A DNA stretch of 64,000 nt from positions 1 to 64,000 of the forward strand of contig NZ_BBRK01000005.1 of NCBI RefSeq assembly GCF_002090115.1, written 5' to 3'. Shown here piece by piece: positions 28,429 through 38,170 of this stretch. The stretch comes from Demequina sp. NBRC 110054 (GTDB lineage: Bacteria > Actinomycetota > Actinomycetes > Actinomycetales > Demequinaceae). The position numbers were made by a program, and so were the translations under genes. The notes beneath the pieces were generated by a model, which saw only the letters and a list, made by a program, of their open reading frames with translations, did no database searches and was not told where the DNA came from. Numbering within the stretch: the first letter of the stretch is position 1; each line of letters opens with the position of its first letter.

Positions 28429-29037
28429 CTAGGCGGTCGGAGCGTCGGCCGGTGCCGCCTCACGACGCCTGGTGACAGGCAGAAGACCGGGGTAGGCGCG
28501 GTGCACGGCCCACGCGACGGTCGCGGCGGCGACCACCTTGACGACGTCTCCCGGCACGAAGGGCAGCGCGACGACGACGGTCGCGGGCAGGTCGTAGCCG
28601 AGGCGGATCGCGAACCAGGTCCAGCCGATGAGGTTGATCACGATGAGCGAGCCGGTGCCGCACGCGAGGGCGAGCCACAGCAGGTTGAGGCGTCCGCTGC
28701 GGCGCGCGGCGCGCGCGATCCAGCCGGTGACGAACGCGGCCGGGATGAACGCGGCGAGGAATCCGCCGGTCGGGCCGGCCCATGCGCTGAGGCCGCCCAC
28801 GTGGCCCGCGAAGATGGGCGCTCCCGCGGTGCCCGCCGCGAGATAGAGGAGCACGGCGGAGGCGCCGCGCCAGGGGCCGAGCACCGCGCCCGCGAGGATG
28901 ACCGCGAACGTCTGGAGCGTGATCGGCACGCCGCCCGCGAGCGACACGGCGGGCGCGAGGGTCGAGGCCGCGATCAGTGCGGCGAAGACGGACACGAGGG
29001 CCACGTTCGGGCCCGTGAAGTGCTTGTGCAGTGCCAT
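28429..29037 (-). CDS. bioY: BioY biotin-specific S component
   Basis: 202 residues with about six hydrophobic helices. LAGGVPITLQTFAVILAGAV and GAPIFAGHVGGLSAWAGPTGGF are strongly conserved BioY segments. It captures biotin in the membrane and docks to the EcfT/ATPase module encoded downstream. No biotin synthesis genes are in the window, so uptake may be the main source. Confidence 0.94.
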   Translation of the reverse strand: MALHKHFTGPNVALVSVFAALIAASTLAPAVSLAGGVPITLQTFAVILAGAVLGPWRGASAVLLYLAAGTAGAPIFAGHVGGLSAWAGPTGGFLAAFIPAAFVTGWIARAARRSGRLNLLWLALACGTGSLIVINLIGWTWFAIRLGYDLPATVVVALPFVPGDVVKVVAAATVAWAVHRAYPGLLPVTRRREAAPADAPTA

Positions 29038-29054
29038 CGTGACTCCCGGGGATA

Positions 29055-29073
29055 ATGGTTGGCGGCTCACCAT
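29055..29073. promoter_or_regulatory. Palindrome upstream of bioY, candidate operator
   Basis: ATGGT and ACCAT arms flank a nearly symmetric centre (TGGCGGCTC) to make a 19-bp imperfect dyad 18 bases before the bioY ATG. The position suits a repressor site controlling the bioY-bioM-bioN operon, such as BioQ or a bifunctional BirA, but the sequence does not identify the regulator. Confidence 0.4.
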
Positions 29074-29181
29074 ATCGTCACGACGGATGGGGAGCGAGAG
29101 GGTTTGCGCGAGGGGCGCGGATCCTTGTGGGATTCGTACAACCCGCCGCAGTGCCCGCCACCGACTAGGAGTTCCATCCCC

Positions 29182-30779
<1,598 letters not shown>

Positions 30780-30780
<1 letters not shown>

Positions 30781-30833
30781 GGCGCTGGGGGGAGCCCAGG
30801 GTGCTGGGGGAGCCCAGGGTGCGTCGAGCGCCC
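30780..30833. terminator. Compound hairpin between convergent genes
   Basis: GGGCGCT (30780-30786) can pair with AGCGCCC (30827-30833). Inside are two tandem copies of CTGGGggggagCCCAG-type small hairpins (about 30785-30799 and 30804-30817). The site lies between the convergent ABC-F and SURF1 genes and may stop transcription from both sides. Confidence 0.5.
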
Positions 30834-30853
30834 GGGACTCGTCGCGGGCGTGG

Positions 30854-31699
30854 CTAGAGCGCGTCCTCGATCTCCTCATCCGAGGGGTGGCGGCGGCGCC
30901 TCGGTCGCGCGGGGGCCGGCTTCGAACCCGACGGATCGCGCTTCAGCTCGAGATCGCGTTTGGTGAGCAGCACCGCGCCCACGGGCACGAGCAGCGCGAA
31001 CGCCCACCACTGCCATGCGTAACTGAGGTGCGGTCCGAGCGACAGCGTGGGCAGCGGCACCTCGAGCAGCGGCCCGTCGTCGTCGCACAGTCCCGCGCAG
31101 TCCTCGGAGGCGACGACGTAGCCAGGGACGATGCTGTCGGTGCCGGGGTCTCCCATCTGGGCGGGGACGATGCGGGTCGCCCCGGCATCGCGCCTCCCGT
31201 CGTCCTCCTCGAACGACCGCAGGGTGCCCGAGAACGTGACGTCGGCACCCGTGAGCACCTCGGCGAGCGCGTCCTCGGTGTCCTCGGCGGCGCCGACCGG
31301 CGCCCAGCCCAGGTTGACCAGCACGGCCGAGCCATCCTCGAGATCGACCCACGCGAGGTACTGGTAGGCCGCGGTCGAGTCGACGGGACGGTTGCGCAGC
31401 GCGACGACACTGTCCGCGTCGATCACGCCCGAGACGGTCACGGTGCGCCACTGAGCGTCGTCGGCAAGCGAGCCGCCCGCGCCCGCGACCTCCTCGACTG
31501 GTGCGATGGAGTGCGTCTGCGCGGCCTCGTACGCCTCGATCGCGTCGGCCTTCGCGACGTAGCGCCCGTACTGCCAGCGGCCCGCGACGACGCACAGCGC
31601 GGACGCGACCAGCACGATCAGCGCGGTGAGCGCGAGCCGTCCCCACCCGATCTCGCGCGCGACGGCGAGCCAGCGGGAGCGGGGGATGGGTGCGGACAC
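30854..31699 (-). CDS. SURF1-family cytochrome oxidase assembly protein
   Basis: 281 residues from a GTG. It has the SURF1 layout: an N-terminal transmembrane helix (20-40), an extracytoplasmic beta domain with WRTVTVSGVIDADSVVALRNRP and YQYLAWVDLEDGSAVLVNLGW, and a second helix near 225-245 (YAWQWWAFALLVPVGAVLL). A basic/acidic tail follows. SURF1 proteins help insert heme a into cytochrome oxidase, which agrees with ctaA at 12181-13146. Confidence 0.93.
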   Translation of the reverse strand: MSAPIPRSRWLAVAREIGWGRLALTALIVLVASALCVVAGRWQYGRYVAKADAIEAYEAAQTHSIAPVEEVAGAGGSLADDAQWRTVTVSGVIDADSVVALRNRPVDSTAAYQYLAWVDLEDGSAVLVNLGWAPVGAAEDTEDALAEVLTGADVTFSGTLRSFEEDDGRRDAGATRIVPAQMGDPGTDSIVPGYVVASEDCAGLCDDDGPLLEVPLPTLSLGPHLSYAWQWWAFALLVPVGAVLLTKRDLELKRDPSGSKPAPARPRRRRHPSDEEIEDAL

Positions 31700-31705
31700 C
31701 CCCCG

Positions 31706-31711
31706 ATGCTA
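31706..31711 (-). promoter_or_regulatory. Putative -10 box of the SURF1 gene (TAGCAT, minus strand)
   Basis: TAGCAT on the minus strand ends 6 bases before the GTG at 31699, with no ribosome-binding site between, predicting a leaderless transcript. Confidence 0.45.
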
Positions 31712-31873
31712 TTCCCGCCGCGCACCCTCGGACCGCACGCCCCGCGCCCCGCCCAGGGCGAGCATCGTCCATCGCCTACCTCACGCATCGTCCCTGTGGA
31801 CTGTCCGAGCCCGACAATCCCGGACCCCTGACGCGCACGAACCCCCACATCGTCCGTGTGACCGAGGCTCCAC

Positions 31874-31879
31874 TACCGT
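31874..31879 (+). promoter_or_regulatory. Putative -10 box of fabG (TACCGT)
   Basis: TACCGT ends 7 bases before the ATG at 31887. The intervening bases contain no Shine-Dalgarno sequence. Two GGACGATGC 9-mers (minus orientation, 31762 and 31785) lie upstream in the SURF1-fabG gap. Confidence 0.45.
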
Positions 31880-31886
31880 GGGATGC

Positions 31887-32591
31887 ATGACACGACACGT
31901 GGTGGTGACAGGGGCGAACCGCGGCATCGGCCGCGCGCTCGCGGAGGCCTTCGTCGCGAACGGCGACACCGTGAGCACGATCTACCGGGGCGGGGACCTG
32001 CCCGAGGGCGTGACGGGGGCGATCGCGGATGTGACCGACACCGACGCCGTCAACGCGGCCTTCGACGAGCTTGAGGCGCAGCACGGTCGCGTGCGCGTGC
32101 TCGTCGCCAACGCCGGCATCACCAAGGACGGGCTCCTTATGCGCATGAGCGACGAGGACTTCCAGTCGGTGCTCGACGTGAACCTCACCGGCACGTTCCG
32201 CTGCGTGCGCCGCGCCGTCAACTCGATGATGCGCGAGCGCTTCGGACGCATCGTGCTGGTGGGCTCGGTCGTGGGCCTCATGGGCAACCCCGGCCAGGTC
32301 AACTACTCGTCGTCCAAGGCCGCGCTCGTCGGCATGGCCCGCTCGATCACCCGCGAGGTCGGGGCGCGAGGCATCACCGCCAACGTGATCGCCCCCGGCT
32401 TCATCACGACCGACATGACCGACGAGCTGCCCGAGGCCACCAAGAAGCAGTACGAGGCGACCATCCCCGCCAAGCGCTTCGGCGCGACGGACGATGTCGC
32501 GGCAGCCGCTGTCTACCTCGCCTCCGACGCCGCGGGCTACGTCTCGGGGGCCGTGCTGCCCGTCGACGGCGGCCTCGGCATGGGTCACTGA
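31887..32591 (+). CDS. fabG: 3-oxoacyl-ACP reductase FabG
   Basis: 234 residues from the ATG at 31887; longer in-frame starts run into the promoter. The cofactor loop TGANRGIG is at residues 8-15 and the catalytic Tyr140-x3-Lys144 is in NYSSSKAAL. It reduces 3-oxoacyl-ACP with NADPH in type II fatty acid synthesis. The neighbour fabI 56 bases downstream reproduces the mycobacterial fabG1-inhA pair. Confidence 0.93.
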   Translation: MTRHVVVTGANRGIGRALAEAFVANGDTVSTIYRGGDLPEGVTGAIADVTDTDAVNAAFDELEAQHGRVRVLVANAGITKDGLLMRMSDEDFQSVLDVNLTGTFRCVRRAVNSMMRERFGRIVLVGSVVGLMGNPGQVNYSSSKAALVGMARSITREVGARGITANVIAPGFITTDMTDELPEATKKQYEATIPAKRFGATDDVAAAAVYLASDAAGYVSGAVLPVDGGLGMGH

Positions 32592-32617
32592 CACCGGCCG
32601 CAGGCCGCACCGCACAC

Positions 32618-32623
32618 TAGGCT
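32618..32623 (+). promoter_or_regulatory. Possible internal promoter -10 (TAGGCT) upstream of fabI
   Basis: TAGGCT lies 24 bases before the fabI ATG and is followed by a good ribosome-binding site (AAGGAG). Unlike the other TAGGCT boxes here this would give a short leader, so fabI may be transcribed both with and without fabG. Confidence 0.4.
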
Positions 32624-32647
32624 TCCAAGAACGCTAAGGAGAATGAC

Positions 32648-33415
32648 ATGGGCATGCTCGAGGGAAAGAACATCCTGGTCACCGGAGTGCTGACGGAGGG
32701 CTCGATCGCCTTCCACGTCGCGCGCCTGTGCCAGGAGCAGGGCGCGACGGTCGTGCTGTCGGGGGTCGGCCGCTCGCTCAAGATCACCCAGGCCATGGGG
32801 CGGCGCCTGCCGGTCGAGGCGAAGGTCGTCGAGCTCGACGTCACCAATGAGGAGCACGTCGCCGCGCTCGCGGACAGGGTGCGCGAGCACGTGCCGCACC
32901 TCGACGGCGTGGTCCACTCGATCGGCTTCGCGCCGCAGACCGTCATGGGCGGCAACTTCATGTCCGGCGAGTGGGACGACGTGTCGACCGCGGTGCACAT
33001 CTCCGCGTACTCGCTCAAGGCGCTCGCGGCCGCCACGGCGCCCCTGATGTCCGAGGGCGGGTCGATCGTCGGCCTCACCTTCGACGGCCGCTACGCGTGG
33101 CCCGTGTACGACTGGATGGGCGTCGCGAAGGCCGCGTTCGAGTCCGTCTCGCGCTACGTCGCCCGCGATCTGGGTGCACAGGGGATCCGCTGCAACCTCG
33201 TGTCCGCCGGGCCGATCCAGACGACCGCCGCCAAGCACATCCCGGGCTTCGACCAGATGGAGTCGAACTGGGACACGCGCGCGCCGCTCGGCTGGGACTC
33301 GTCCGACCCCGAGCCCACCGCGAAGGCGGTGACGGCCCTGCTGTCGGACTGGTTCCCCGCGACCACGGGGGAGATGATCCACGTGGACGGCGGAGTGCAC
33401 GCTATGGGACAGTAG
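32648..33415 (+). CDS. fabI: Enoyl-ACP reductase FabI/InhA type
   Basis: 255 residues, ATG after AAGGAG. NAD-binding start GKNILVTGVLTEGSIAFHVA; catalytic Tyr154-x6-Lys161 in YDWMGVAKAAFE, the spacing of FabI/InhA rather than classical SDRs. It performs the last reduction of fatty acid elongation. This class is the target of triclosan and activated isoniazid. Confidence 0.95.
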   Translation: MGMLEGKNILVTGVLTEGSIAFHVARLCQEQGATVVLSGVGRSLKITQAMGRRLPVEAKVVELDVTNEEHVAALADRVREHVPHLDGVVHSIGFAPQTVMGGNFMSGEWDDVSTAVHISAYSLKALAAATAPLMSEGGSIVGLTFDGRYAWPVYDWMGVAKAAFESVSRYVARDLGAQGIRCNLVSAGPIQTTAAKHIPGFDQMESNWDTRAPLGWDSSDPEPTAKAVTALLSDWFPATTGEMIHVDGGVHAMGQ

Positions 33416-33419
33416 TGCC

Positions 33420-33926
33420 GTGCCTACGCTGATCCTCGCCCGCCACGCGAAGGCCGAGGCCCCCGCGCCCGGCCTGAGCGACATGGACCGCGCGCTCGCC
33501 GTCATCGGTCGCAAGGCCTCCATGCTCCTGGGCGAGGTGATCGCCGAGGAGTCCCTCGTGCCGACGCTCGCCCTCGTGTCTCCCGCGAGCCGCACGCAGC
33601 AGACGTGGAAGCTTATGGCGAACGCGCTCGACGGGTGCGCGTCCCGCACCGTCGATTCGCTCTATGAGACGCACGTGCCGGGCCTCCTGAAGGAGCTCAA
33701 CGCGCTCGATGGCGAGGAGGTCGTCGTGGTCGTGGGGCACGAGCCCACGTCGTCGGCCGCCGCTGCGTTCCTGTCGGGCCAGGGCTCGGACAAGAGGGCG
33801 CTCCAGCGTGTCGCTCACGGGCTGCCCACCGGGACGGCCGCGGTCCTCGAGTTCGACTGCCCTTGGAGCGAGCTCGACGCGCGAACCGCGCGCCTCACGG
33901 CGGTGCTGTCCGGCCGCGACGTCTGA
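33420..33926 (+). CDS. SixA-like histidine phosphatase
   Basis: 168 residues from a GTG 4 bases after fabI. The RHAKAE motif (Arg8-His9) and the late VVGHEPTSS are the catalytic features of the histidine phosphatase superfamily in its short SixA branch. SixA proteins remove phosphate from phosphohistidine in signalling or PTS components. No partner kinase is adjacent. Confidence 0.88.
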   Translation: MPTLILARHAKAEAPAPGLSDMDRALAVIGRKASMLLGEVIAEESLVPTLALVSPASRTQQTWKLMANALDGCASRTVDSLYETHVPGLLKELNALDGEEVVVVVGHEPTSSAAAAFLSGQGSDKRALQRVAHGLPTGTAAVLEFDCPWSELDARTARLTAVLSGRDV

Positions 33927-33928
33927 CG

Positions 33929-34369
33929 ATGCCAGCGGAGAACACCGCGGCAGGTCAGTTCGATGCGTTGCGCTGGTGGCTGCTGCGCTGGGGACCTCGC
34001 GCCGACTCAGGGGTGGTCCTCGCGGGTGACCCCGACGAGGGCGCTTCTCGTGGCGTCGACGTCGACACGCTGATCGTCGCGCTTCCCGTCATGGCGCTCT
34101 CGGGCGACTTCGCGCCCGCCGATATGCAGTACCGCATGCACCGCGAGCTGCTGTGGGACGAGTCGACCGGACGGTGGGGCAAGTCCGCGCGGGTCGATCT
34201 CGGAGGAGCCCGCGTCGGCGAGGCTGCGTCTCCCGAGGAGCGCTCGACCGGCGCCGTGGCCCATGCGCTCGAGACCGCGCTGCGCATCGGCGGCGACTCC
34301 GTGCCTGAGGAGATGCGGGACCGTTGGACCCGGCAGGCGGCCGAGCTCAGGGCTGTTCTCGGAGACTGA
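33929..34369 (+). CDS. Conserved hypothetical protein
   Basis: 146 residues, MPAENTAAGQFDALRWWLLRWG, ATG 2 bases after the phosphatase stop, so it ends the fabG-fabI-sixA operon. Soluble, acidic, no signal peptide. WGKSARVDLGGARVG and a C-terminal helix are visible, but I do not recognise a family. Codon use matches its neighbours. Confidence 0.7.
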   Translation: MPAENTAAGQFDALRWWLLRWGPRADSGVVLAGDPDEGASRGVDVDTLIVALPVMALSGDFAPADMQYRMHRELLWDESTGRWGKSARVDLGGARVGEAASPEERSTGAVAHALETALRIGGDSVPEEMRDRWTRQAAELRAVLGD

Positions 34370-34773
34370 GGCGCGGGCGGATCCGACCACGCCGTGCGCG
34401 GCTCCCCTCGACCTTCGCCAAAGGCCGCTCAAGCCTCGTGCGCGCGTACCCGGCGCGTGTCCGCGCGGGCGAGGACGGACTCGTGCACGAGGTGTTCGTA
34501 GAGCTGAGTCTCAATCGGCTGAGCACGGACGCGGTGGCACCGGCCTGCGCGATCATGGCCTTCGCCGTGCGCGACTGACTGGGCTGGGCGGCTGGTCGGA
34601 CGCAGCCCCCGCCCTGGCCGGAGCCGACGGGTGGCGCCGTCTACCCGACGTTGACTACCTGTCTACCGCTGTCCGGCATGGTCGGTGGTGGGGACGACTC
34701 ACACGCCCCCGACGCGGGAGCGGCCAAGGGATTCCGGGCCCGCGCGACGGTCAAGGCGCAGCAGGGGGCAGGC
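34370..34773. other. Gene-poor region at the left edge of an accessory patch
   Basis: 404 bases with no convincing gene. A weak open frame at 34324-34578 has no ribosome-binding site and starts inside the previous gene. TTGACT (34651-34656) could be a -35 box for the PKD-like gene, but no clear -10 follows. A degraded gene fragment cannot be excluded. Confidence 0.5.
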
Positions 34774-35685
34774 ATGGACCAAAGCACAAAGCCGATCGCC
34801 AGTCTTGGGCACCCGGCCTACGCGGAACCGCTTGAGGCGGCGACGCTGCTCGAGCCGACTCAGGTTGCACGCCTTGAGTTGATCGAGTTCCTGATCGACA
34901 GCGTCGTAGCGACGGTGACGATGATCCCGTCTTCCACCAACCGTGAGGCGACGATCGACTGGGGCGACGGAGCGACGGATGTGGTCGACCTCCGGAAGCC
35001 TCCGGCGACGAGCCCGCTCGCTCCGCCGGGTGCCTACCGGGTGCAGCACGCATACACGCTCGGCGCCGCGCTTGGCAAGGTTCTCGTGTCAGTGGCCGTC
35101 GCGTCCGTCGACGGATCCACCTCCTTCGAGGCGGAGACACTGCGCATCGACCCCCGATTCACGGTGAGCGTGGACCCGGTCGTCGTGCGCGCGACCGATC
35201 ACGACTCGATCTTTGAGGACCGACAGGAGTTCGCGATCTGGGTACGCGTCTACCAGTGGCGGGACGAGGAGCGCGAGGTGATCTACGAACACGAGTGGAA
35301 GTGGACACCGGGCCGCGCTCCGGGGGTCGGGGAACTTCCTCCGGTCGGACGCCGCGTGGTGATCGGCGTGCTTCCGCAGAGCGATTTCACACTCGAGATG
35401 ACGCTCCACGATGAAGCGATCGCCATCTACACGAATTACGCGGACCGTGACTCGACCTTCGGGAAGGTCTGGGATGGTGTGACCGAGTGGCTCAAGGACC
35501 CGGGGTTTCCCGAGTTCGATGGCTCGGTCAACTTCAGCACTTTTCTGCATCCCAAGGATCTGTCTCCGACATTCACAGTCTTTCGCAATTACGACACTCG
35601 CGATGGCTATTTCTCGTTCGAGTTCTCCGGAACCCTGCGGCTCATCGTGCCGCTCGATGCGCCGCCCGTGTCGGCGTTGGCGTAA
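34774..35685 (+). CDS. Orphan protein with a PKD-like beta domain
   Basis: 303 residues from the ATG at 34774 (MDQSTKPIASLGHPAYAEP), which follows AGCAGGGGG; an in-frame TTG at 34651 is possible. Residues 30-125 resemble a PKD/Ig-like fold with the typical ATIDWGDGATDVVDL and YRVQHAYT. The second half has more beta strands (EVIYEHEWKW, FTLEMTLHDEAIAIYTNY). There is no signal peptide or membrane helix, which is unusual for a PKD-like protein. AT-ending codons (aat, ttt) are commoner than in neighbours, suggesting transfer. Function unknown. Confidence 0.65.
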   Translation: MDQSTKPIASLGHPAYAEPLEAATLLEPTQVARLELIEFLIDSVVATVTMIPSSTNREATIDWGDGATDVVDLRKPPATSPLAPPGAYRVQHAYTLGAALGKVLVSVAVASVDGSTSFEAETLRIDPRFTVSVDPVVVRATDHDSIFEDRQEFAIWVRVYQWRDEEREVIYEHEWKWTPGRAPGVGELPPVGRRVVIGVLPQSDFTLEMTLHDEAIAIYTNYADRDSTFGKVWDGVTEWLKDPGFPEFDGSVNFSTFLHPKDLSPTFTVFRNYDTRDGYFSFEFSGTLRLIVPLDAPPVSALA

Positions 35686-35726
35686 CGGGCGCACGCTTCG
35701 CACCGCGGACCTAGGGGAGGCCCAGG

Positions 35727-36227
35727 ATGGCACCAGATGAGCTCACAGCCCGCGCACGGGCGGCGCGCACGCGCGCCGACCTGGAGTTCTTGCGATACAC
35801 GAGGGCTCTCATCCGTGAGAGCCTCGAAGGAGTTGACGACTGGTTCGCGGTGGTCCGCCCTCTGCTGGTCTCTCAGGGCGTCCCCGGGCACCTGGTCGAC
35901 GAGTGGAAGGAGACCGGAGACCCGAGCGTCGTGCTCCTGCAGAAAGATCCCCGAACCGGAAGTGGGTCCGACAGCCTCGACTGCTTCAAGGAGGTGTGCG
36001 AGCAACGCGGTGGGGTGTTCACTGACTTCCATGACGCCGATGGCAACAACAGAGGTCTCTGCATCCCACAGGGCTACATTGGCGAGGAGGGGAAACTCGA
36101 CCTCGGAGACGTCGAGGAATTCATCGACAACGTCATCGGTTCGATCGCCTACTGGGCGTGTCGCGGCAGAAAGCTCCTGGAGCGATGGCTCGGGGTCTCC
36201 GAATACCTCTACGATTCAGGTCGCTAG
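35727..36227 (+). CDS. Orphan hypothetical protein, partner of the PKD-like gene
   Basis: 166 residues, MAPDELTARARAARTRADLEF, ATG after GGGGAGG. The N-terminal half is helical; the middle has CFKEVCEQRGGVFTDFHDADGNN, with a calcium-loop-like DADGNN and three nearby cysteines (third in RGLCIP); the C terminus is helical with YWACRGRKLLERW. No signal peptide. It starts 41 bases after the PKD-like gene and shares its less GC-biased codon use. The stop codon overlaps the convergent serB stop by 4 bases. Confidence 0.65.
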   Translation: MAPDELTARARAARTRADLEFLRYTRALIRESLEGVDDWFAVVRPLLVSQGVPGHLVDEWKETGDPSVVLLQKDPRTGSGSDSLDCFKEVCEQRGGVFTDFHDADGNNRGLCIPQGYIGEEGKLDLGDVEEFIDNVIGSIAYWACRGRKLLERWLGVSEYLYDSGR

Positions 36228-36859
36228 GCGCAGGCGAGGATGACGTCAAGCGCCTCGTCGAGACGCGGGCCGTTGAGCGCGACGTCCGCCTGAGTCTGGA
36301 CGATCGGCTTCGCGTGCCACGCGATGCCAAGGCCGGCGACCCCCATCATGTCGAGGTCGTTCGCGCCGTCGCCGATCGCGACCGCGTCCTCGGGGGCACA
36401 GCCGATCTCGGCCGCGAACTCCTTGAGGGTCACCGCCTTCGCGGCGCGGTCGATCACGGGACCCTGCGTGCGACCCGTGAGACGGCCGTCGGCCACCTCG
36501 AGCGAGTTCGCGCGGAAGCGCGTGATCCCGAGCCGGGACGCGAGGGACGCGACGACCTCGACGAATCCGCCCGAGACGAGGGCGACCTCCCAGCCCGCGG
36601 CCTGGAGTCCGGAGACGAGCTCCGGGGCACCGGGGGTGAACTCGACCTCGGCGATGACCTCGGCGAACACCGTGTCGGGCACGCCCTCGAGCGTCGCGAC
36701 GCGCTGACGAAGGGACTCCGCGAAGTCGATCTCACCGCGCATCGCCGATTCGGTCACGGCAGCCACCTCGGCGCGCGTGCCCGCACGTTCCGCGATGAGC
36801 TCGATGACCTCCGCGGTGATGAGCGTCGAGTCGACGTCCATCACGCAGAGTCGGGTCAT
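36224..36859 (-). CDS. serB: Phosphoserine phosphatase SerB
   Basis: 211 residues. HAD motif I is DVDSTL (Asp8, Asp10), motif II VSGGF, motif [12 protein letters not shown], the SerB pattern. It lacks the N-terminal ACT domains of mycobacterial SerB2. It releases serine from phosphoserine. The start overlaps the glgC stop (ATGA), linking serine and glycogen genes in one transcript. Confidence 0.93.
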   Translation of the reverse strand: MTRLCVMDVDSTLITAEVIELIAERAGTRAEVAAVTESAMRGEIDFAESLRQRVATLEGVPDTVFAEVIAEVEFTPGAPELVSGLQAAGWEVALVSGGFVEVVASLASRLGITRFRANSLEVADGRLTGRTQGPVIDRAAKAVTLKEFAAEIGCAPEDAVAIGDGANDLDMMGVAGLGIAWHAKPIVQTQADVALNGPRLDEALDVILACA

Positions 36860-38097
36860 GCGGTGACGACCGTGTTCTTCGAGACGACGGTGATGCCGGA
36901 CTCCGTGACCGTGTAGCCGCGGGCGATGTCGGACTCGCGGTCGATTCCGATGCGCGCGCCCTCCTCGACCACGACGTTCTTGTCGAGGATCGCGCGGTGC
37001 ACCTGGGCGTGACGGTTGATGATCACGTCGTCGAGCAGCACCGAGTCCGACACGGTCGACCACGAGTGGAGGCGCACGCCGGGGGAGAGCACCGAGCCGG
37101 TGACGGTGGCACCCGAGACGATCACGCCGGGAGACACGATCGAGTCCGCGGCATGGCCGAGGCGGCCCTCCTCGGAGTGGATGAACTTCGCCGGCGGGTG
37201 CGTGATGAGGCCCTGGTGCAGCGGCCACTGGTCGTTGTACACGTTGAACACCGGCTGGACCGCGATGAGGTCCATGTGCGCGTCGTAGTACATGTCGAGC
37301 GTTCCGACGTCGCGCCAGTAGTCGCGGTCGCGGTCGGTCGAGCCAGGCACGTCGTTGCGGATGAAGTCGTAGAAGCCGCACGTGCCCTTGTTCACGAAGT
37401 AGGGGACGATGTCGCCACCCATGTCGTGCTTGGAGCCCGGGTCCTCGGCGTCCGCGACGAGCGCCTCGAGCAGCGCGTCGGCGTTCGCGACGTAGTTGCC
37501 CATCGACGCGAGGATCTCGTGAGGGCTGTCGGGAAGGCCCTCGGGGTCCTTCGGCTTCTCAAGGAACGCGCGGATGCGGTCGGGGCTCGCGGGGTCGACG
37601 TCGATGACGCCGAACTGGTCGGCGAGGCCGATCGGCTGGCGGATGCCCGCGACGGAGAACTCCGCGCCGGACTCGATGTGCGCGTCGACCATCTGCGAGA
37701 AGTCCATGCGGTAGACGTGGTCGGCGCCGACGATCACGACGATGTCGGGCCGCTCGTCCTCGATGATGTTGACCGTCTGGTAGATCGCGTCGGCCGAGCC
37801 GAGGTACCAGTGCGGGCCGCGGCGCTGCTGCGCGGGCACCGGGGCGACGTAGTTGCCCAGCAGCGGCGACATGCGCCAGGTGCGCGCGATGTGGCGGTCG
37901 AGCGAGTGGGACTTGTACTGCGTCAGCACCACGACGTGCAGATACCTGGAGTTGACCAGGTTCGACAGGGCGAAGTCGATCAGGCGGTAGGTGCCGCCGA
38001 ACGGGACGGCGGGCTTCGCGCGGGATGCGGTGAGGGGCATCAGTCGCTTGCCCTCACCTCCTGCAAGGACGATGGCGAGAACTTTCGGCGCTGACAT
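36856..38097 (-). CDS. glgC: Glucose-1-phosphate adenylyltransferase GlgC
   Basis: 413 residues from [19 protein letters not shown]; in-frame starts further upstream would lie in the promoter. The nucleotidyltransferase signature [13 protein letters not shown] and KPAVPFGG are present, with a left-handed beta-helix C terminus. It makes ADP-glucose for glycogen or, with GlgM-type enzymes, maltose 1-phosphate. Divergent from glgA, as in mycobacteria. Confidence 0.96.
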   Translation of the reverse strand: MSAPKVLAIVLAGGEGKRLMPLTASRAKPAVPFGGTYRLIDFALSNLVNSRYLHVVVLTQYKSHSLDRHIARTWRMSPLLGNYVAPVPAQQRRGPHWYLGSADAIYQTVNIIEDERPDIVVIVGADHVYRMDFSQMVDAHIESGAEFSVAGIRQPIGLADQFGVIDVDPASPDRIRAFLEKPKDPEGLPDSPHEILASMGNYVANADALLEALVADAEDPGSKHDMGGDIVPYFVNKGTCGFYDFIRNDVPGSTDRDRDYWRDVGTLDMYYDAHMDLIAVQPVFNVYNDQWPLHQGLITHPPAKFIHSEEGRLGHAADSIVSPGVIVSGATVTGSVLSPGVRLHSWSTVSDSVLLDDVIINRHAQVHRAILDKNVVVEEGARIGIDRESDIARGYTVTESGITVVSKNTVVTA

Positions 38098-38103
38098 ATG
38101 TCC

Positions 38104-38109
38104 AGCGTA
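38104..38109 (-). promoter_or_regulatory. Putative -10 box of glgC (TACGCT, minus strand)
   Basis: TACGCT on the minus strand ends 6 bases before the glgC ATG at 38097, giving a predicted leaderless transcript. Confidence 0.45.
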
Positions 38110-38157
38110 GCGGCATGGGGACACCGCGTGTAGGGCGCGCGCCGAGAATCGACGCGA

Positions 38158-38163
38158 TAGCGT
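38158..38163 (+). promoter_or_regulatory. Putative -10 box of glgA (TAGCGT)
   Basis: TAGCGT ends 7 bases before the glgA ATG at 38171. It is 49 bases from the opposing glgC -10 box, so the two -35 regions interleave in the 73-bp divergent gap. Confidence 0.45.
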
Positions 38164-38170
38164 GGGGGAC

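Noticed and set aside
30854-31699. Secreted signalling protein at the SURF1 locus
   Set aside because: The two-helix topology and the SURF1 sequence blocks explain it fully as an oxidase assembly factor.
34324-34578. An 84-codon open frame after the 33929 gene
   Set aside because: It begins inside the previous gene without a ribosome-binding site and shows no recognisable protein; at best a decayed fragment.
34774-36227. Contractile injection or toxin-antitoxin module
   Set aside because: No sheath, spike, antitoxin helix-turn-helix or nuclease motif is visible; only orphan status and a PKD-like motif can be supported.
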